A stretch of 64,000 nt of DNA from Delphinus delphis (taxonomy: Eukaryota; Chordata; Mammalia; Artiodactyla; Delphinidae). Below, piece by piece: positions 34,414 to 46,427 of this stretch. The notes beneath the pieces were generated by a model. The model was not told the DNA's origin. It searched no databases and was given only the letters and a program-made list of their open reading frames with translations. Position numbers and translations under genes: made by a program. Each line of letters opens with the position of its first letter. Position 1 is the stretch's first letter. The stretch spans positions 878,001 through 942,000 of the forward strand of contig NC_082696.1 in assembly GCF_949987515.2 (NCBI RefSeq), given 5' to 3'.

Positions 34414-36762
34414 TTAATTACATTTTTTTAAAACATCTTTATTGGAGTATAATTGCTTTACAATGTTGTGTTAGTCTCTGCTGTATCACAAAGTGAATCA
34501 GCTATACATATACATATACATCCCCATATCCCCTCCCTCTTGAGCCTCCCTCCCACCCTCCCTATCCCACCCCTCTAGGTGGACACAAAGCACCAAGCTG
34601 ATCTCCCTGTGCTATGCGGCTGCTTCCCACTAGCTATCTGTTTTACATTTGGTAGTGTATATATGTCCATGCCACTCTCTCACTTTGTCCCAGCTTACCC
34701 TTCCCCCATCCTGTGTCCTCAAGTTCATTCTCTAAGTCTGCGTCTTTATTCCTGTCCTGCCCCTAGGTTCTTCAGAACCATTTTTTGTTTTTTCTAGATT
34801 ACATATATATGTGTTAGCATACGGTATTTGTTTTTCTCTTTCTGATTTTACTCTGTATGACAGACTCTAGGTCCACCCACCTCACTACAAATAACTGAAT
34901 TTTATTTCTTTTTATGGCTGAGTAATATTCCATTGTATATATGTGCCACATCTTCTTTATCCATTCATCTGTCGATAGACACTTTGGTTGCTTCCATGTC
35001 CTGGCTATTGTAAACAGTGCTGCAGTGAACATTGTGGTACATGACTCTTTCTGAATTATGGTTTTCTCAGGGTATATGCCCAGTACTGGGATTGCTGGGT
35101 CGTATGGTAGTTCTATTTTTTAGTTTTTTAAGGAACTTCCATGCTGTTCTCTATAGTGGCTGTATCAATTTACATTCCCACCCATTGCAAGAGGGTTCCC
35201 TTTTCTCCACACCATCTCCAGCATTTATTGTTTGTAGATTTTTTGATGATGGCCATTCTGACCATTGTGAGGTGATACCTCAGTGTAGTTTTGACTTGCA
35301 TTTCTCTAATGATTAGTGATGATGGGCACCCTTTCATGTGTTTGTTGGCAATCTGTATATCTTCTTTGCAGAATGTCTATTTAGGTCATCTGCCCATTTT
35401 TGGATTGGGTTGTTTGTTTTTTTAATATTGAGCTGCATGAGCTGTTTATATATTTTGGAGATTAATCCTTTGTCCATTGATTCATTTGCAAATATTTTCT
35501 CCCATTCTGAGGGTTGTCTTTTCATCTTGTTTATGGTTCCCTTTGCTGTGCAAAAGCTTTCAAGTTTCATTAGATCCCATTTGTTTGTTTTTGTTTTTAT
35601 GTCCATTTCCCTAGGAGGTGGGTCAAAAAGGATCTTGCTGTGATTTATGTCATAGAGTGTTCTGCCTATGTTTTCCTCTAAGAGCTTTATAGCGTCTGGC
35701 CTTACATTTAGGTCTTTAGTCTATTTTGAGTTTATTTTTGTGTATGGTGTTAGGGAGTGTTGTAATTTCATTCTTTTACATGTAGCTGTACAGTTTTCCC
35801 AGCACCACTTATTGAAGAGGCTGTCTTTTCTCCGTTGTATATTCTTGCCTCCTTTATCAAAGATAAGGTAACCATATGTGTGTAGGTTTATCTCTGGGCT
35901 TTCTATCCTGTTCCACTGATCTATATTTCTGGTTTTGTGCCAGTACCATACTGTCTTGATTACTGTAGCTTTGTAGTATAGTCTGAAGTCCGGGAGCCTG
36001 ATTCCTCCAGCTCTGTTTTTCTTGCTCAAGATTGCCTTGGCTATTCAGGGTCTTTTGTGTTTCCATACAAATTGTGCAACTTTTTGTTCTAGTTCTGTGA
36101 AAAATGCCATTGGTAGTTTGATACAGATTGCATTGAATCGGTAGATTGCTTTGGATAGTATAGTAATTTTCAGAATGTTGATTCTTCCAATCCAAGAACA
36201 TGGTATATCTCTCCATCTATTTGTATCATCTTTAATTTCTTTCATCAGTGTCTTATAGGTTTCTGCATACAGGTCTTTTGTCTCCTTAGGTAGGTTTATT
36301 CCTAGGTATTTTATTCTTTTTGTTGCAATGGTAAATGGGAGTGTTTCCTTAATTTCTCTTTCAGATTTTTCATCATTAGTGTATAGGAATGCAAGAGATT
36401 TCTGTGCATTAATTTTGTATCCTGCTACTTTACCAAATTCACGGATTAGCTCTAGTAGTTTTCTGGTAGCATCTTTATGATTCTCTCTATATAGTATCAT
36501 GTCATCTGCAAACCGTGACAGTTTTACTTCTTCTTTTCTGATTTTGATTCCTTTTATTTCTTTTTCTTCTCTGATTGCTGTGGCTAAAACTTCCAAAACT
36601 ATGTTGAATAAGAGTGGTGAGAGTGGGCAACCTTGTCTTGCTCCTGATCTTAGTGGAAATGGTTTCAGTTTTTCACCATGGAGAATGATGTTGGTTGTGG
36701 GTTTGTCATATATGGCCTTTATTATGTTGAGGTAAATTCCCTCTATGTTAATTGCATTTTTA
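34414..36762 (-). mobile_element. L1 element, 5'-truncated, 2.3 kb
   Basis: The insertion spans about 34430-36747 on the minus strand: 3' UTR at low coordinates, then the ORF2 C-terminal half. It stops abruptly at 'attccctctatg'. The target-site duplication is ttaattacattttt at about 34414 and ttaattgcattttta at 36748-36762, with one mismatch. Truncation within ORF2 is typical of target-primed reverse transcription. The fragment is much less decayed than the other L1s in the window. Confidence 0.92.
34814..36747 (-). pseudogene. L1 ORF2p reverse transcriptase / C-terminal remnant
   Basis: Several frames together cover the last part of ORF2p. 36045-36596 (-) holds the reverse transcriptase catalytic motif as [11 protein letters not shown], followed by the thumb-type sequence [13 protein letters not shown] '[17 protein letters not shown]'. 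35721-36029 carries '[20 protein letters not shown]'. 35334-35606 carries '[20 protein letters not shown]'. 34814-35032 ends in 'MWHIYTMEYYSAIKRNKI'. Frameshifts and stops separate them, and the endonuclease domain is lost by 5' truncation, so the copy cannot act. ORF2p is the L1 endonuclease/reverse transcriptase, and its activity probably made the SINE and EIF1 insertions in this window. Confidence 0.93.
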
Positions 36763-38869
36763 TTTGAGTCTGTTCTTCCTTGTTCACCTTGTAACTTATC
36801 CTACTTTCTGAGGGAGACTCATGTAGACAGCAAGCAGTCAACTGAATTGCAGGCTAGATACAGTCATTTTCAGTAACACATAGGTATGAAGTTCACTCCA
36901 AGACACTCTTTCTGAGGAAAGAAATTTACTTGAGCAAATATTCCAATAAATTGAGGGTTGGGAAAAAAGGGAAGCCTTGAGGTCCAGAACGTGATTAATC
37001 CAACCCAAGTTGTAATGAAGGGAATCCCCAGACTTCAGCTGTGCATCAGGTTTAGAAAACACTAGCTCCAGATTCCTGCATGTGGATGGAGGGTTCTGGG
37101 GAAATCTCCAGGAAGAAAGGGGCTCCAGGCAGTAAACAGTGATATTGAAAAATAGAACATCTTCAAGATATGATGAAAGTTTTTTAATTAATAAAAAATA
37201 AAAAGAAAATTAGAGCGTTTAAGAAAATGAAGCAAAGCATTTATGGTCCTGGTATGAAAGAAATTGAAATGAGTTTAAGCACCATGATTGTTAGCAATTT
37301 ATGTAATGTGAGAGTGTGTATTTGATTAAGCTTGATTCTAGGAATATTTTGCTTCTGATGCCTAAATAGTTGTCCTGTGGGGTCTTGGAGAAGGAGTGTT
37401 ACTTGACTGAATGATTAATGATATTTACACAAGTATCATAAGGTAAGTGCTGGTTATGATTTTGAATTTTTCCTTATCATCCATAAACTAAGGATAGAAA
37501 ATTTGGTTATAGTTATAGAAACCACATAACTGTTGACACCTTGACCATTTAAAATTTGGCTAAGAGATGTGAGAGGTGAAAGTGGGAGGCTTGGTTGTGA
37601 TGGTGGGATGGCCCGTATCCTCGCTGTAGACAGGTGTACACGCTGTGGACCACACAAAACGAATCACAGTATAATTGTGAAGCCCCGGGACCGAGAGGTC
37701 TGCAGAGAGTTCTGTGTTCTAACTGAGGTACATTCTGTTCTTTTGCAGTAGAGAGCCAGGAGGCACAGTTGGTTATAAACACGGAATCAGCCTTGCTGTT
37801 GAGAGACGCTGTCTTTGAGGTGGGCTTGTGAGTGGGGAGAGCTGAGATGAACAGGTGTTCATTTTGAGCACAAAGTCTGAACCGCACACATCATCACCGT
37901 GAACATCCCATTAGTGTGATGATTTTTTGTGCTAAAGGGATGCTGGCGAACGTTTAACATGATTCTGAGAGCAAGAAAGAAGTTCAATATTTGGGGCACT
38001 TTGATTAATATGAAACACTGACAGAAAGAACTGACTACAATACTTTTATTTTGAATTATTACTTCCTGTCAATATGAAGTGGAATATTATTGTTGGGTCA
38101 GTTGCTGTCCTTGGTCCAGTTAACTGTGGACAAATGCCATGGCAGTTCTGGCTGTTACCCCGTGGGGAGGGGCAAGCTCCAATGCTAGAAATTATATAGT
38201 CTGAAGAGTAGTTTTGTACTTTTTAATTTGTGCATGAGATTTTATCACAGAAATGTTATTCACTGTGTGTACTGCAGAAGAAAACTGATTGAGAACTATT
38301 GCTGTATATATTTAGGATTTACTCAATATGGGGCCAACGTATGTGAATAAACCAGTGAAAAGAGAGGCCTTAATTGAAATTGCAAGGTCCTAGAAGGAAG
38401 CTAAGAATACCTGAGCTTGGGAAAAAAGGAGGAGGAACAGGAAGAGAACAAGTTGTAGGAAAATCTCTCCTTTTGGTTTTAGGAATGATTTAAAGGATCA
38501 GCGTTTCAGCTTGTAGAAGACAGGAGAGCTGTCCTTAAGTCTGTAGAGTTATCATGTAGGAAGAGTCCACTTGTTTCTTGGCTTCCATGTTGCTGAACTA
38601 GGTCCCAGGGTTGGAAGTTTCTGAAAGATTTATTTTTAGCTCAGTGTAACAAAGACCTTCCAAACTACCAAAGAAATTGATCATTTCCACCAATTAAAGC
38701 GGCTTAAAAAGAATGCGTTCTGTTCAAAAGAACTTTCCTCCTACTCTAGGCAGACAGGCATCACGGGTTACAGTGGCCATGGGTGGGGTGAGTGGTTCTA
38801 CCAGTAACTCACAAGTTGCTTTACAACCCCATGACCATAGGAGTCCTGTCCCCGGACTGTTCCATTTCA
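36763..38869. other. unassigned DNA
   Basis: I see no recognisable gene, exon or transposable element in this 2.1-kb stretch. Confidence 0.4.
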
Positions 38870-39130
38870 AATACCTTATTATGAAAAAGTTTAAGCATAC
38901 ATTCAATACACAGTAGATCTCCATGCACCCATCACCCAACGTCAACAGTTACCAACTCAATTCTCGTTTCAGCTCCCCGCCCCCAACACATGCTCTATTT
39001 ATTTTGAGGAAACTCTGGCACGGTATACTTCTAGCTGTAAATATTTCAGTATATAGTAATATCCTCAAAAGATAAGGACTCTTGGCCATATATATTGAAC
39101 CATCCTTTACTGAGGTGTAACTTACACACC
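38870..39130 (-). repeat. ancient L1 3' UTR fragment
   Basis: 'tttaagcatacattcaatac', 'catgcacccatcacccaacg' and 'aaaagataaggactcttggc' match the antisense 3' UTR block also present at 49.57-49.80 kb. Confidence 0.75.
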
Positions 39131-39189
39131 CCTGGCCATAGTCTTGATAGGTAAGACAAATCCCTCCGTCTCTTGCCATGTTTTTCTTC

Positions 39190-39800
39190 TACCACCTTAG
39201 TCCAACCACCATTATCTCTCTCCTGGACCACTTTCACGTGACCTCCTCTTGTCCACCCGGCAGCCAGACTCTTTCTGAAACATCAGGCAGACTGTGTCAT
39301 TCCTCTACTCCCTGTGGTGGCCATCCCGCTGCCTAGAATAAGATAAGAGCTTCCCACTGTGGCCTCTCAGACCTGCCCGGGGCCCGCCTCCACCCACTCT
39401 CCTCCTGGCCCAATAAGTTCCACCCGCGTAGGTGTAGTTTAACATCTCCCAGTCATTTCTGTTTCACACCAAGCCGTCTGCGTTAGAACTTCTGCCCTTG
39501 CTCTTCTTCCCGACTAGAATGATTTTCCAGAAATTTTCTCATGAACGGCTTCCTGCCTTTCAGATCTCAGTTCCTTAATCATGTCTTCAGAGAGACCTCT
39601 GACCACCTGATCTGAACAGTCTTCTCTCTTGTTCTCTGTCCTATCGCCCCGTTTCAGTCTCCATAGCACACGGTTCTCTAGAAGCAGTCTGTCTATGCAC
39701 GTGTCCACCCTCTTACTGGCTGCTCCTCTGCACAGAATACAAGCCACGCGAGAAGGGGGTTGCATGCCTGTCTTGTTTAATACCAGGGAGAAAGGTGTTA
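39190..39800 (+). repeat. L2 LINE 3' region
   Basis: The L2 order is clear: 'ctctcctggaccactttcac', 'gtgtcattcctctactccct', 'gcctctcagacctgcccggg', 'ccttgctcttcttcccgact', 'tcttcagagagacctctgac'. L2 encodes no intact protein here. Confidence 0.8.
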
Positions 39801-41745
39801 GGGCAGCTTGACTGTGATCTGTTTCCCTCTAGTTACTGGGAACACACAGGGGCCACTCGGGAGAGAGAAGGCAGGTAGGCTGGACTGTCTCTGTCACCAA
39901 GGCAATACCCCATCTCCTGGTACGTAGACTCATGGTATTTGCTGGGAAGAGAGTCTTAATCTATGTGATGCTTTTAGCAGGATGTCTCTGGGTTAGGATT
40001 GCGTGTGGTAAGTAAATCTGTGATCTGTGGATCTGTGAGCCATGGCTCCCCCAGAAACGTCTACAAGCTGCACAAGTACCTGAGGTATGAAGTGGAGATT
40101 CCATAGCCTGAAGGTCCCCCGCTGTGTGACCTGACCCTGTGCTTGGCCCAGAGGCCTGGGAGGAGAGGAGGCTCCGAACCTGAGTCTGCTTTTTCATGCC
40201 TCCTGATGGCTTCATCCTTGAAATTGCCAGTGAAACCTGATCCAGGGTAAGAGCTCTGATTCGTGAGTCCAGTTTGAGTATCTGATCAATTTGTTGGCCC
40301 CACTGTCTGATGCCCAGAGCCTACAGCACTGCTTGGCTCGAAGAGCAAAATAAATCCTTGCCTGTGAATGGGCGCGATCCAGTATCTTGGGGACGGTCGA
40401 CTGGAATTAAAAGAGCCATCTTTTTTGTAGCAGTTTTCTTCACTTTTAAGCAATCCATGTTACTTGTTTTATTAGTTCCATACTTTATATGGGATACTCA
40501 GATATAAAGAAATATACCCAGATGAATAGTGACAGTGGCTAGAATCAAGGTTCATAAAAATAACTGACGTACTTTGGAAAATGCTCCCTTGCAAGCGTGT
40601 GATGACTGTGTGTGGGTGTCACAGTGACCATGTGGGACTGATGAGGACTACGTAGGGCCTGGCTGTGCTGGCGTCCCACAGAACACACGGTAGGTGCGGT
40701 CCTGCTGTAAGGCGTATCATTGCATTTTTAAAAGCTTCTCCACAAGGGAATCTTGAAAGAAAAGAGTCCTCAAGTTAGAGACCACAGCAGCTTTCGCTCT
40801 CATTTGAACTGTCAGCACAGAGCTTCATTTTTGCTCTTTTGAGTCTGTTTTTGTTACTGGTACAGAAGGATACTTTAATATTTTCCAGAGATGAAGACTT
40901 GCAGGCACACTGGCAGCTTCTGGGTTTGCTTCTGTAAAGTGATCCCTCAGTCTTGTGTGTGGTTGTTGGTCCTGATTCCTTTAGATGGAAGTATTTGGGA
41001 AAGGTATCGGGTTAAATGGAGACACAAATCTGAAATAATGTTGCTATTTTCTGCTGGAAGCAACTATTCCAACGTGGATGTATTGGGCATGAAAACTAAA
41101 CAATAATTGTTTTTATTCATACAAATCTATATGGAAAACTGCATTCTCTGAACTTCATCTTTGGCCTCCTTCATTGCCCTTTCCTAACTTGCCAAGTTTT
41201 GTATTATCCTGACTTCAAAAAAGATGGAAATTTCCCAAGTATGGGTGGTCTTGTTTCAGGCAGATAGCACATTGTGAAATTATTACACCACGTTTTAACC
41301 AGAGCACAGTTGTTTTAAGCTATATTAAGTACATCTGGGTAACAGCTAGTAAGTTTCACTTCCAAGGATAAGGTGAACTACTGGAAAGTATCTTATTGCT
41401 TTTAAATTTGGCCTTTGCCTTCCATGATTTATGTCATATTATAAAAGAAAGAAAGAAAGAAGAACTTCTGATGGAGGAGTCTGTTTTTTCCCCTGTTGCT
41501 GAATTTAAGAATTTGAAGTAGTTCATGGTCTCCTTTATAAATATAAATAGTTCATGAGGTGTCCTCTCATGCCTTTTAATTGTCAAACCCAAGAAAATCT
41601 AGTAATAGATCTTTGAGCTTTAAAGAAAATTATGGAAAGGGAATGTGGGCACTAAGTAGTGCTGCCTTATGCTTGGCATGCCGGGAGACCTATGCTCAGA
41701 CTTTGGTTCCGAACAGAGTTTATTTGCTGCTCCTCAAGTTCTCTA
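39801..41745. other. unassigned DNA
   Basis: A short GAAA run lies at about 41445-41461. The 111-codon frame at 41580-41915 (+) runs into a MIR, so it is not a gene. I see nothing else. Confidence 0.4.
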
Positions 41746-41749
41746 TGAT

Positions 41750-41885
41750 TGATGGCAATGTATTAGCTCACAATCCTGCCAGGTATGGGAATTACATTTA
41801 TAGCCTCAAGAAAATAAGTGACTTATTGAAAATTATGGAGCTAGTTCATAGCAGAGCACGTGTTATGAGAGGTCTCCAGAATCCT
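41750..41885 (+). repeat. MIR SINE fragment
   Basis: 'agctcacaatcctgccaggt', 'aagaaaataagtgacttatt' and 'gagctagttcatagcagagc' follow the MIR core in order. Confidence 0.6.
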
Positions 41886-42164
41886 AGTGGGTGTTTTCCC
41901 ACTATACTGTGGTAGCCTTTCATTACAATTTAGAATTTTACTTGTGAATGGTTAGCTATCTTAATTTTTAGATAAGTCATCTTATAAAATTATACTTTAA
42001 ATGGTTCACAGAATTAAAAAGATATTCATAGGTATCTTTTACATTAAAATATTCTTATAGATGAGTAGAAAATACAAATGATTTCAGGTTTTACCTGGAT
42101 GAGAAATTTGTATATCCAGACATTAGAGTATATGAAGTTACCAAGGAGGGAATTTAAGATAAGA

Positions 42165-43022
42165 GCTAACGGTGACCAAGAAAAAAGAAAGAAGACTCAA
42201 ATTACTGAAATCAGAAATGGAAGTGGAGACATCACTGACTATCTTACAAATGAGCTACTGTATGACAGTAATGTATGTAGCTTGGGTGAAACGGAAACAG
42301 TCCTAGAAAGATACAAATTAGTGAAATTGACTCAAGAATAAATAGAAAATTCTAGTAGATTTCTAACAAGAGACTAAATTGTAATAATAATTTTAAAACT
42401 TCCCACAAAGAAAATCCAGGACAAGATGGCTTCATTGGTAACTCCTACCAAACAAGAAGAATTAATACCACTTCTTCACAAAATCTTCCAAGAAATTAGA
42501 GGGAACACATCACAACTCCTTCAGTGAGGTCAGTATTACTCTGATTAAAAAAAAAATCAAAAGAACTGAAAATTAAGACCAATATCTGTTATGAATATAG
42601 ACACAAAAATACTCAACAAATGACTAGCAAATCAAATCCAGCAAAATATAAAAAAGATTATACACCATTACCCAGTGAGATTTATCCCAGGAATGCAAGG
42701 TTGGCTTAACAAAAAAGTAAATTAATGTAATATGTTATGTCAATAAACAAAATAAAACATACGATCATCTCAATAGGCACACAAAAATCATTTGACAAAA
42801 TTTAACACCCATTTATGAATATTCAAACAATGACAACAATAGAAGAACTTCTTCAAAATGATAAAGTCTATCTGTGAAAAACTCACAGCTAACATCATCG
42901 TTAATTTTGAAAGACTGGATACTTTCCCCCAAAGATGAGGAAAAATACAAGGGTGTCCACTCCTGCCACTTCCATTTGTGATCGTCCTGGAGGTTCTAGT
43001 TGGGGCACTTAGGCAGGAAACA
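42165..43022 (+). repeat. ancient L1 ORF2 fragment, sense
   Basis: The order 'gacatcactgactatcttac', 'aggacaagatggcttcattg', 'ccaggaatgcaaggttggct' and 'ggaggttctagttggggcac' is sense L1 ORF2 reverse-transcriptase sequence. It is truncated at both ends and full of stops. Confidence 0.9.
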
Positions 43023-43420
43023 CACATACACATTTACATCTTGAGAATCATTACCAGCTGGTGATCCATTACCAGTTACTTATGGGATTGTCGTCCCTCT
43101 CAAGTGTCTCGGGATAAAAACAAATGACAGTCATTGTGATAGATGAGACCCAAGGTCTCTTCTGCCCATGTGGCTCTACGAACACAGAGCTCCTTCCCTT
43201 TGGGGTGCCCAGAAGTGGAATCTCAGTGCCATGCCATTTTGCCTCTGACTTTTCTGACTTTGAACACGGATGTATGGTCTGTTGAAACAGGAGTCTGAGA
43301 CCTTACTGCATGGCTGCCGTCTTTAGGAAACCACTAGACTCCACTTGGGCAGAACTCTCTTAGGACCCTTCTCAGGATATAGGAGGATTCGCCACTAATT
43401 CCTATTTAGTCACGGTTGTC
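43023..43420. other. unassigned DNA
   Basis: I see no recognisable element. Confidence 0.4.
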
Positions 43421-43429
43421 ACTCCCACA

Positions 43430-43890
43430 GAAGCACATTTTCAGTCATTCCCGATCACTCCTGGGCGTGGGATGTAAAACCCGTTGTGTATCTGCTACTT
43501 GTTCCTCTAACCTCACGTCCTACTGTCCTGCAAAACTCTTTGCCCAACCTGCTGAATTCCACGCCCTTTCCATAGACTCTGTTCTCTCACACAGCTGTGC
43601 CTTCCCCTGTGCTAGCTCTTCTTTCTGGAGAAGTTCTCTCCACTTGTCCCCTCCCTAATTCTTATTTGTCCTTCAAGGCCCTACCTGCCCTACCCAGGGT
43701 GCTCTCCCCTGGGGCTTTGTCTTCTTCTGGGTGAGGATTACCTCCCAGATCCTTTACAAACCCGTTAACTTACTTTTCTGTTTCTGTTCTACACTTTCAT
43801 CTCCTACAAACTCTGCATCTCCAGAGTCTAGCATATTAGTTACCATAAACCACAGATGCTCAGAAGTATGTGCTGAATTGATACTGACAG
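43430..43890 (+). repeat. L2 LINE 3' region
   Basis: 'ccttcaaggccctacctgcc', 'ggtgctctcccctggggctt' and the tail 'ctccagagtctagcatatta' ... 'gctcagaagtatgtgctgaa' follow the L2 3' end. Confidence 0.65.
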
Positions 43891-44960
43891 TTAGAGGACC
43901 TCGTGGTGACACAGATCCAGTGATAACTCCCCTTGAAGGCGTACCTTCATCCTAGGCATCTGTTTTTTCTGAAGTTACCTTGTCCTGGGGGCCTGGTTGA
44001 GACATTGTCAGAAGTAGGAGCCTAAGCTTCTTATTTTAGTTAAGCTGTGAAAAGAACATGCTCTACCCATCGACCTTGACAGGTACACCTTTATCACATC
44101 AAAAATTGAAAACACTTAAAGCCCTGAGTTTTATATGACTAAAATTAACAAAATTTCAAAAATAATTGAATATAATTACTGTGCAAGTTTGGGTGTTCTG
44201 CTGAAGGCTTGGCAGTGGAGTTAAATCCTCACTTAATGAAAATAGGAATAAAAATAGGAAAATACGCCAGGCTTGGTGACAAGCACTGCTTCCACCCGCC
44301 GCTCACTTCCAGACGGCAGAATCCCGCAGGCACCTGCGCCGAATCCATGGACCTGGGTCGGGGCTACACGTCTGTGCAGGGCGCTCGGAGACCGCCTCCT
44401 GGCCTCTGCCTGGAGATCAAGAGGTGGCCGAGTCCCTAACATCGGGAGGGTCTTCAGAAGGTGCTCAGTGGTGAGAAAACATGACAGATATCCTTTGTGG
44501 AGGACAGACCAGAGTCTCTGCTAAGTGGGTGTGCGCGTGATGCCACGATCGTGGGATTACACAGAGGCGGCTGGACGGTTTCCTTTGTGCCTCTCTTACA
44601 CCTTGGTAGTGATGTGGGGACATTATCCTGTTCATAGCTGTTAGGAGGGAGAATGTTTGAAGATGCTTGTTGTAAAATCAAGGATTTTTAAATGTAGGTG
44701 TTGTTAATATGCACTTGTTTCCCCACTAAGAGATAACATTGCAGTAGTCTTTGTTGGTCCAAGGAGGGGCACAGCAAGGATGAGCTTCAGCAGGAAAACA
44801 TACAAAGGCCGAAGGTCATTGTTAATTGCAGAAAACATCACTGCTTCCTAACTCTTTCACATAAATATGTAAATATGAGCGTGTGAAAACTGACCTAAGG
44901 AAACTGGCAGCAATCACTTTTATTAAAATATTAAAGTCAAGAGAATATAATTTTATGTAT
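43891..44960. other. unassigned DNA
   Basis: I see no recognisable gene or element. Confidence 0.4.
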
Positions 44961-44964
44961 CAGA

Positions 44965-45200
44965 TGTAACACATTCAAACATTCATACATTCATTCAATC
45001 AAAATTACTTAGTGCCATGAAAAACAGGAACAGACAGGCTGGTGAGATCCTTGTTTTCATAAAACTTAATCTAGTGAAGAACACAGACAGTAAATGTGAA
45101 AAAACCAAACTAATGCTGGGCAGTGTTCGGGTCTCTGACAAAAGCAGCGGGGTTTGGTGTGGAGGGGCCCTCACGAGTGGGGACTATGAAATCAAAGCAC
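44965..45200 (+). repeat. ancient interspersed repeat, family uncertain
   Basis: 'attcatacattcattcaatc' followed by 'aaacaggaacagacaggctg', 'gaacacagacagtaaatgtg' and 'gccctcacgagtggggacta' resembles the old mammalian block 'attcattcaacaaatattta...agacagacaataaacaaata'. Confidence 0.4.
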
Positions 45201-45250
45201 AAATAAACTCTCTAAAATGCAAAAGACGTTGCTGTTGTTTCAGAAATCAT

Positions 45251-45251
<1 letters not shown>

Positions 45252-45283
<32 letters not shown>
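45252..45283. repeat. (GT)n microsatellite
   Basis: Sixteen uninterrupted GT units. Confidence 0.97.
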
Positions 45284-45284
<1 letters not shown>

Positions 45285-46427
45285 TGTTTTAGGTAGGTTT
45301 GTAACACTTCTCAGAAAAATAATTCTCTAATCATAGACTTTAGACCTGTGTCTCAGACAACGTTAAAATTCAACCTTTTGGTAAGTGATGTATTATTTTT
45401 ATCTGATCCACAGAATAGAGAGGTAGAAGGCATTGTAAGCGGGGTAGGGGGGAGGCGTGGCCGCTGGACCTCTGACCCCCTTCAGGACAGAGCTGTTCTT
45501 TACCAGCAGCGAACACCAGGTTCACACACCCTGGAACCAAGTCCCTCAGGCGAGAGCCCAAAACCTGTGTTGGGTTTCTGCACAGTTGAGGCCATTTCCT
45601 CCCCCCGTAAAAGCCAAATGGGTACATGTGTTGTGAGGCAGACGTGGGGTCCGACGTGTGTGCGTAACTCACGGAGAGTGGACGCGTCTGTGCATTTGGG
45701 TCCAGAGAACCAGAACTTTGTGACAGGAGGGCTTGAGGCCGTGGAGGCGAGGTTCCCCCTGCCGCTTGGGGACCGTCGGTGTGCTGGGCCCCGCGTCTCC
45801 AGTGACATATCTGTAGCTGTTTGTACTTGCAGCTTTTGAGCCCTGGCCACGGAAGATGGTTCATATTATATTTAATGGTTGTTGATCTAATATCTGGCAA
45901 GTGCGAGAGCTCTGTTCCTGACGGTCTGGCGGGGCCCTCAGCTCTGCGCTCCCTCACCGCTGCGGCCTCCAGCCCCGAGCAGCTGTGGTCACATTACAAG
46001 AATGTGACAGTTGGACTGTAGTTTCAGGCCTGCTCAGTTTCTTTGTAAATGATTTATAAGCCCAACTTGAAAAAAATCTGTCTTTAAATCAGTTGCAGCG
46101 TTGGAGTTATGTCCAGCGTGTAGGGTTCCCATTACACATAATTCTGTTATTACTAGCTGTGGCACAGTCCTAGCAAAGTCTGTGGATTATAAAAATATGG
46201 CAAAAATTTTTTTTGCATTTAAGGATAAATGGTGTTCAAGAGAACAGAATACCAAAGGAAAAGGTACAATAACAAAAGTTTCCACATACAAAGCCCACAG
46301 ACCTTACTGCAAGTGTGCTGGTGTGGTAAATCTCCCTGAATCTTTAAGATGGTGGCGCATTTAAGCGGGGTTTGTCCAAAGCTCACTGCTTTCATTTACT
46401 TACTGAAGGACAAGCCAGAGTTGAATT
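45284..46427. other. unassigned DNA
   Basis: Long overlapping frames at 45348-45957 (163 codons on +, 195 on -) lie in GC-rich DNA. Neither shows a motif I know, and their overlap argues against both being coding. Confidence 0.4.

Noticed and set aside
45370..45957. 195-codon minus-strand frame, the longest in the window
   Set aside because: It overlaps a 163-codon plus frame, starts without a supported initiation context and shows no motif. It is explained by local GC content.
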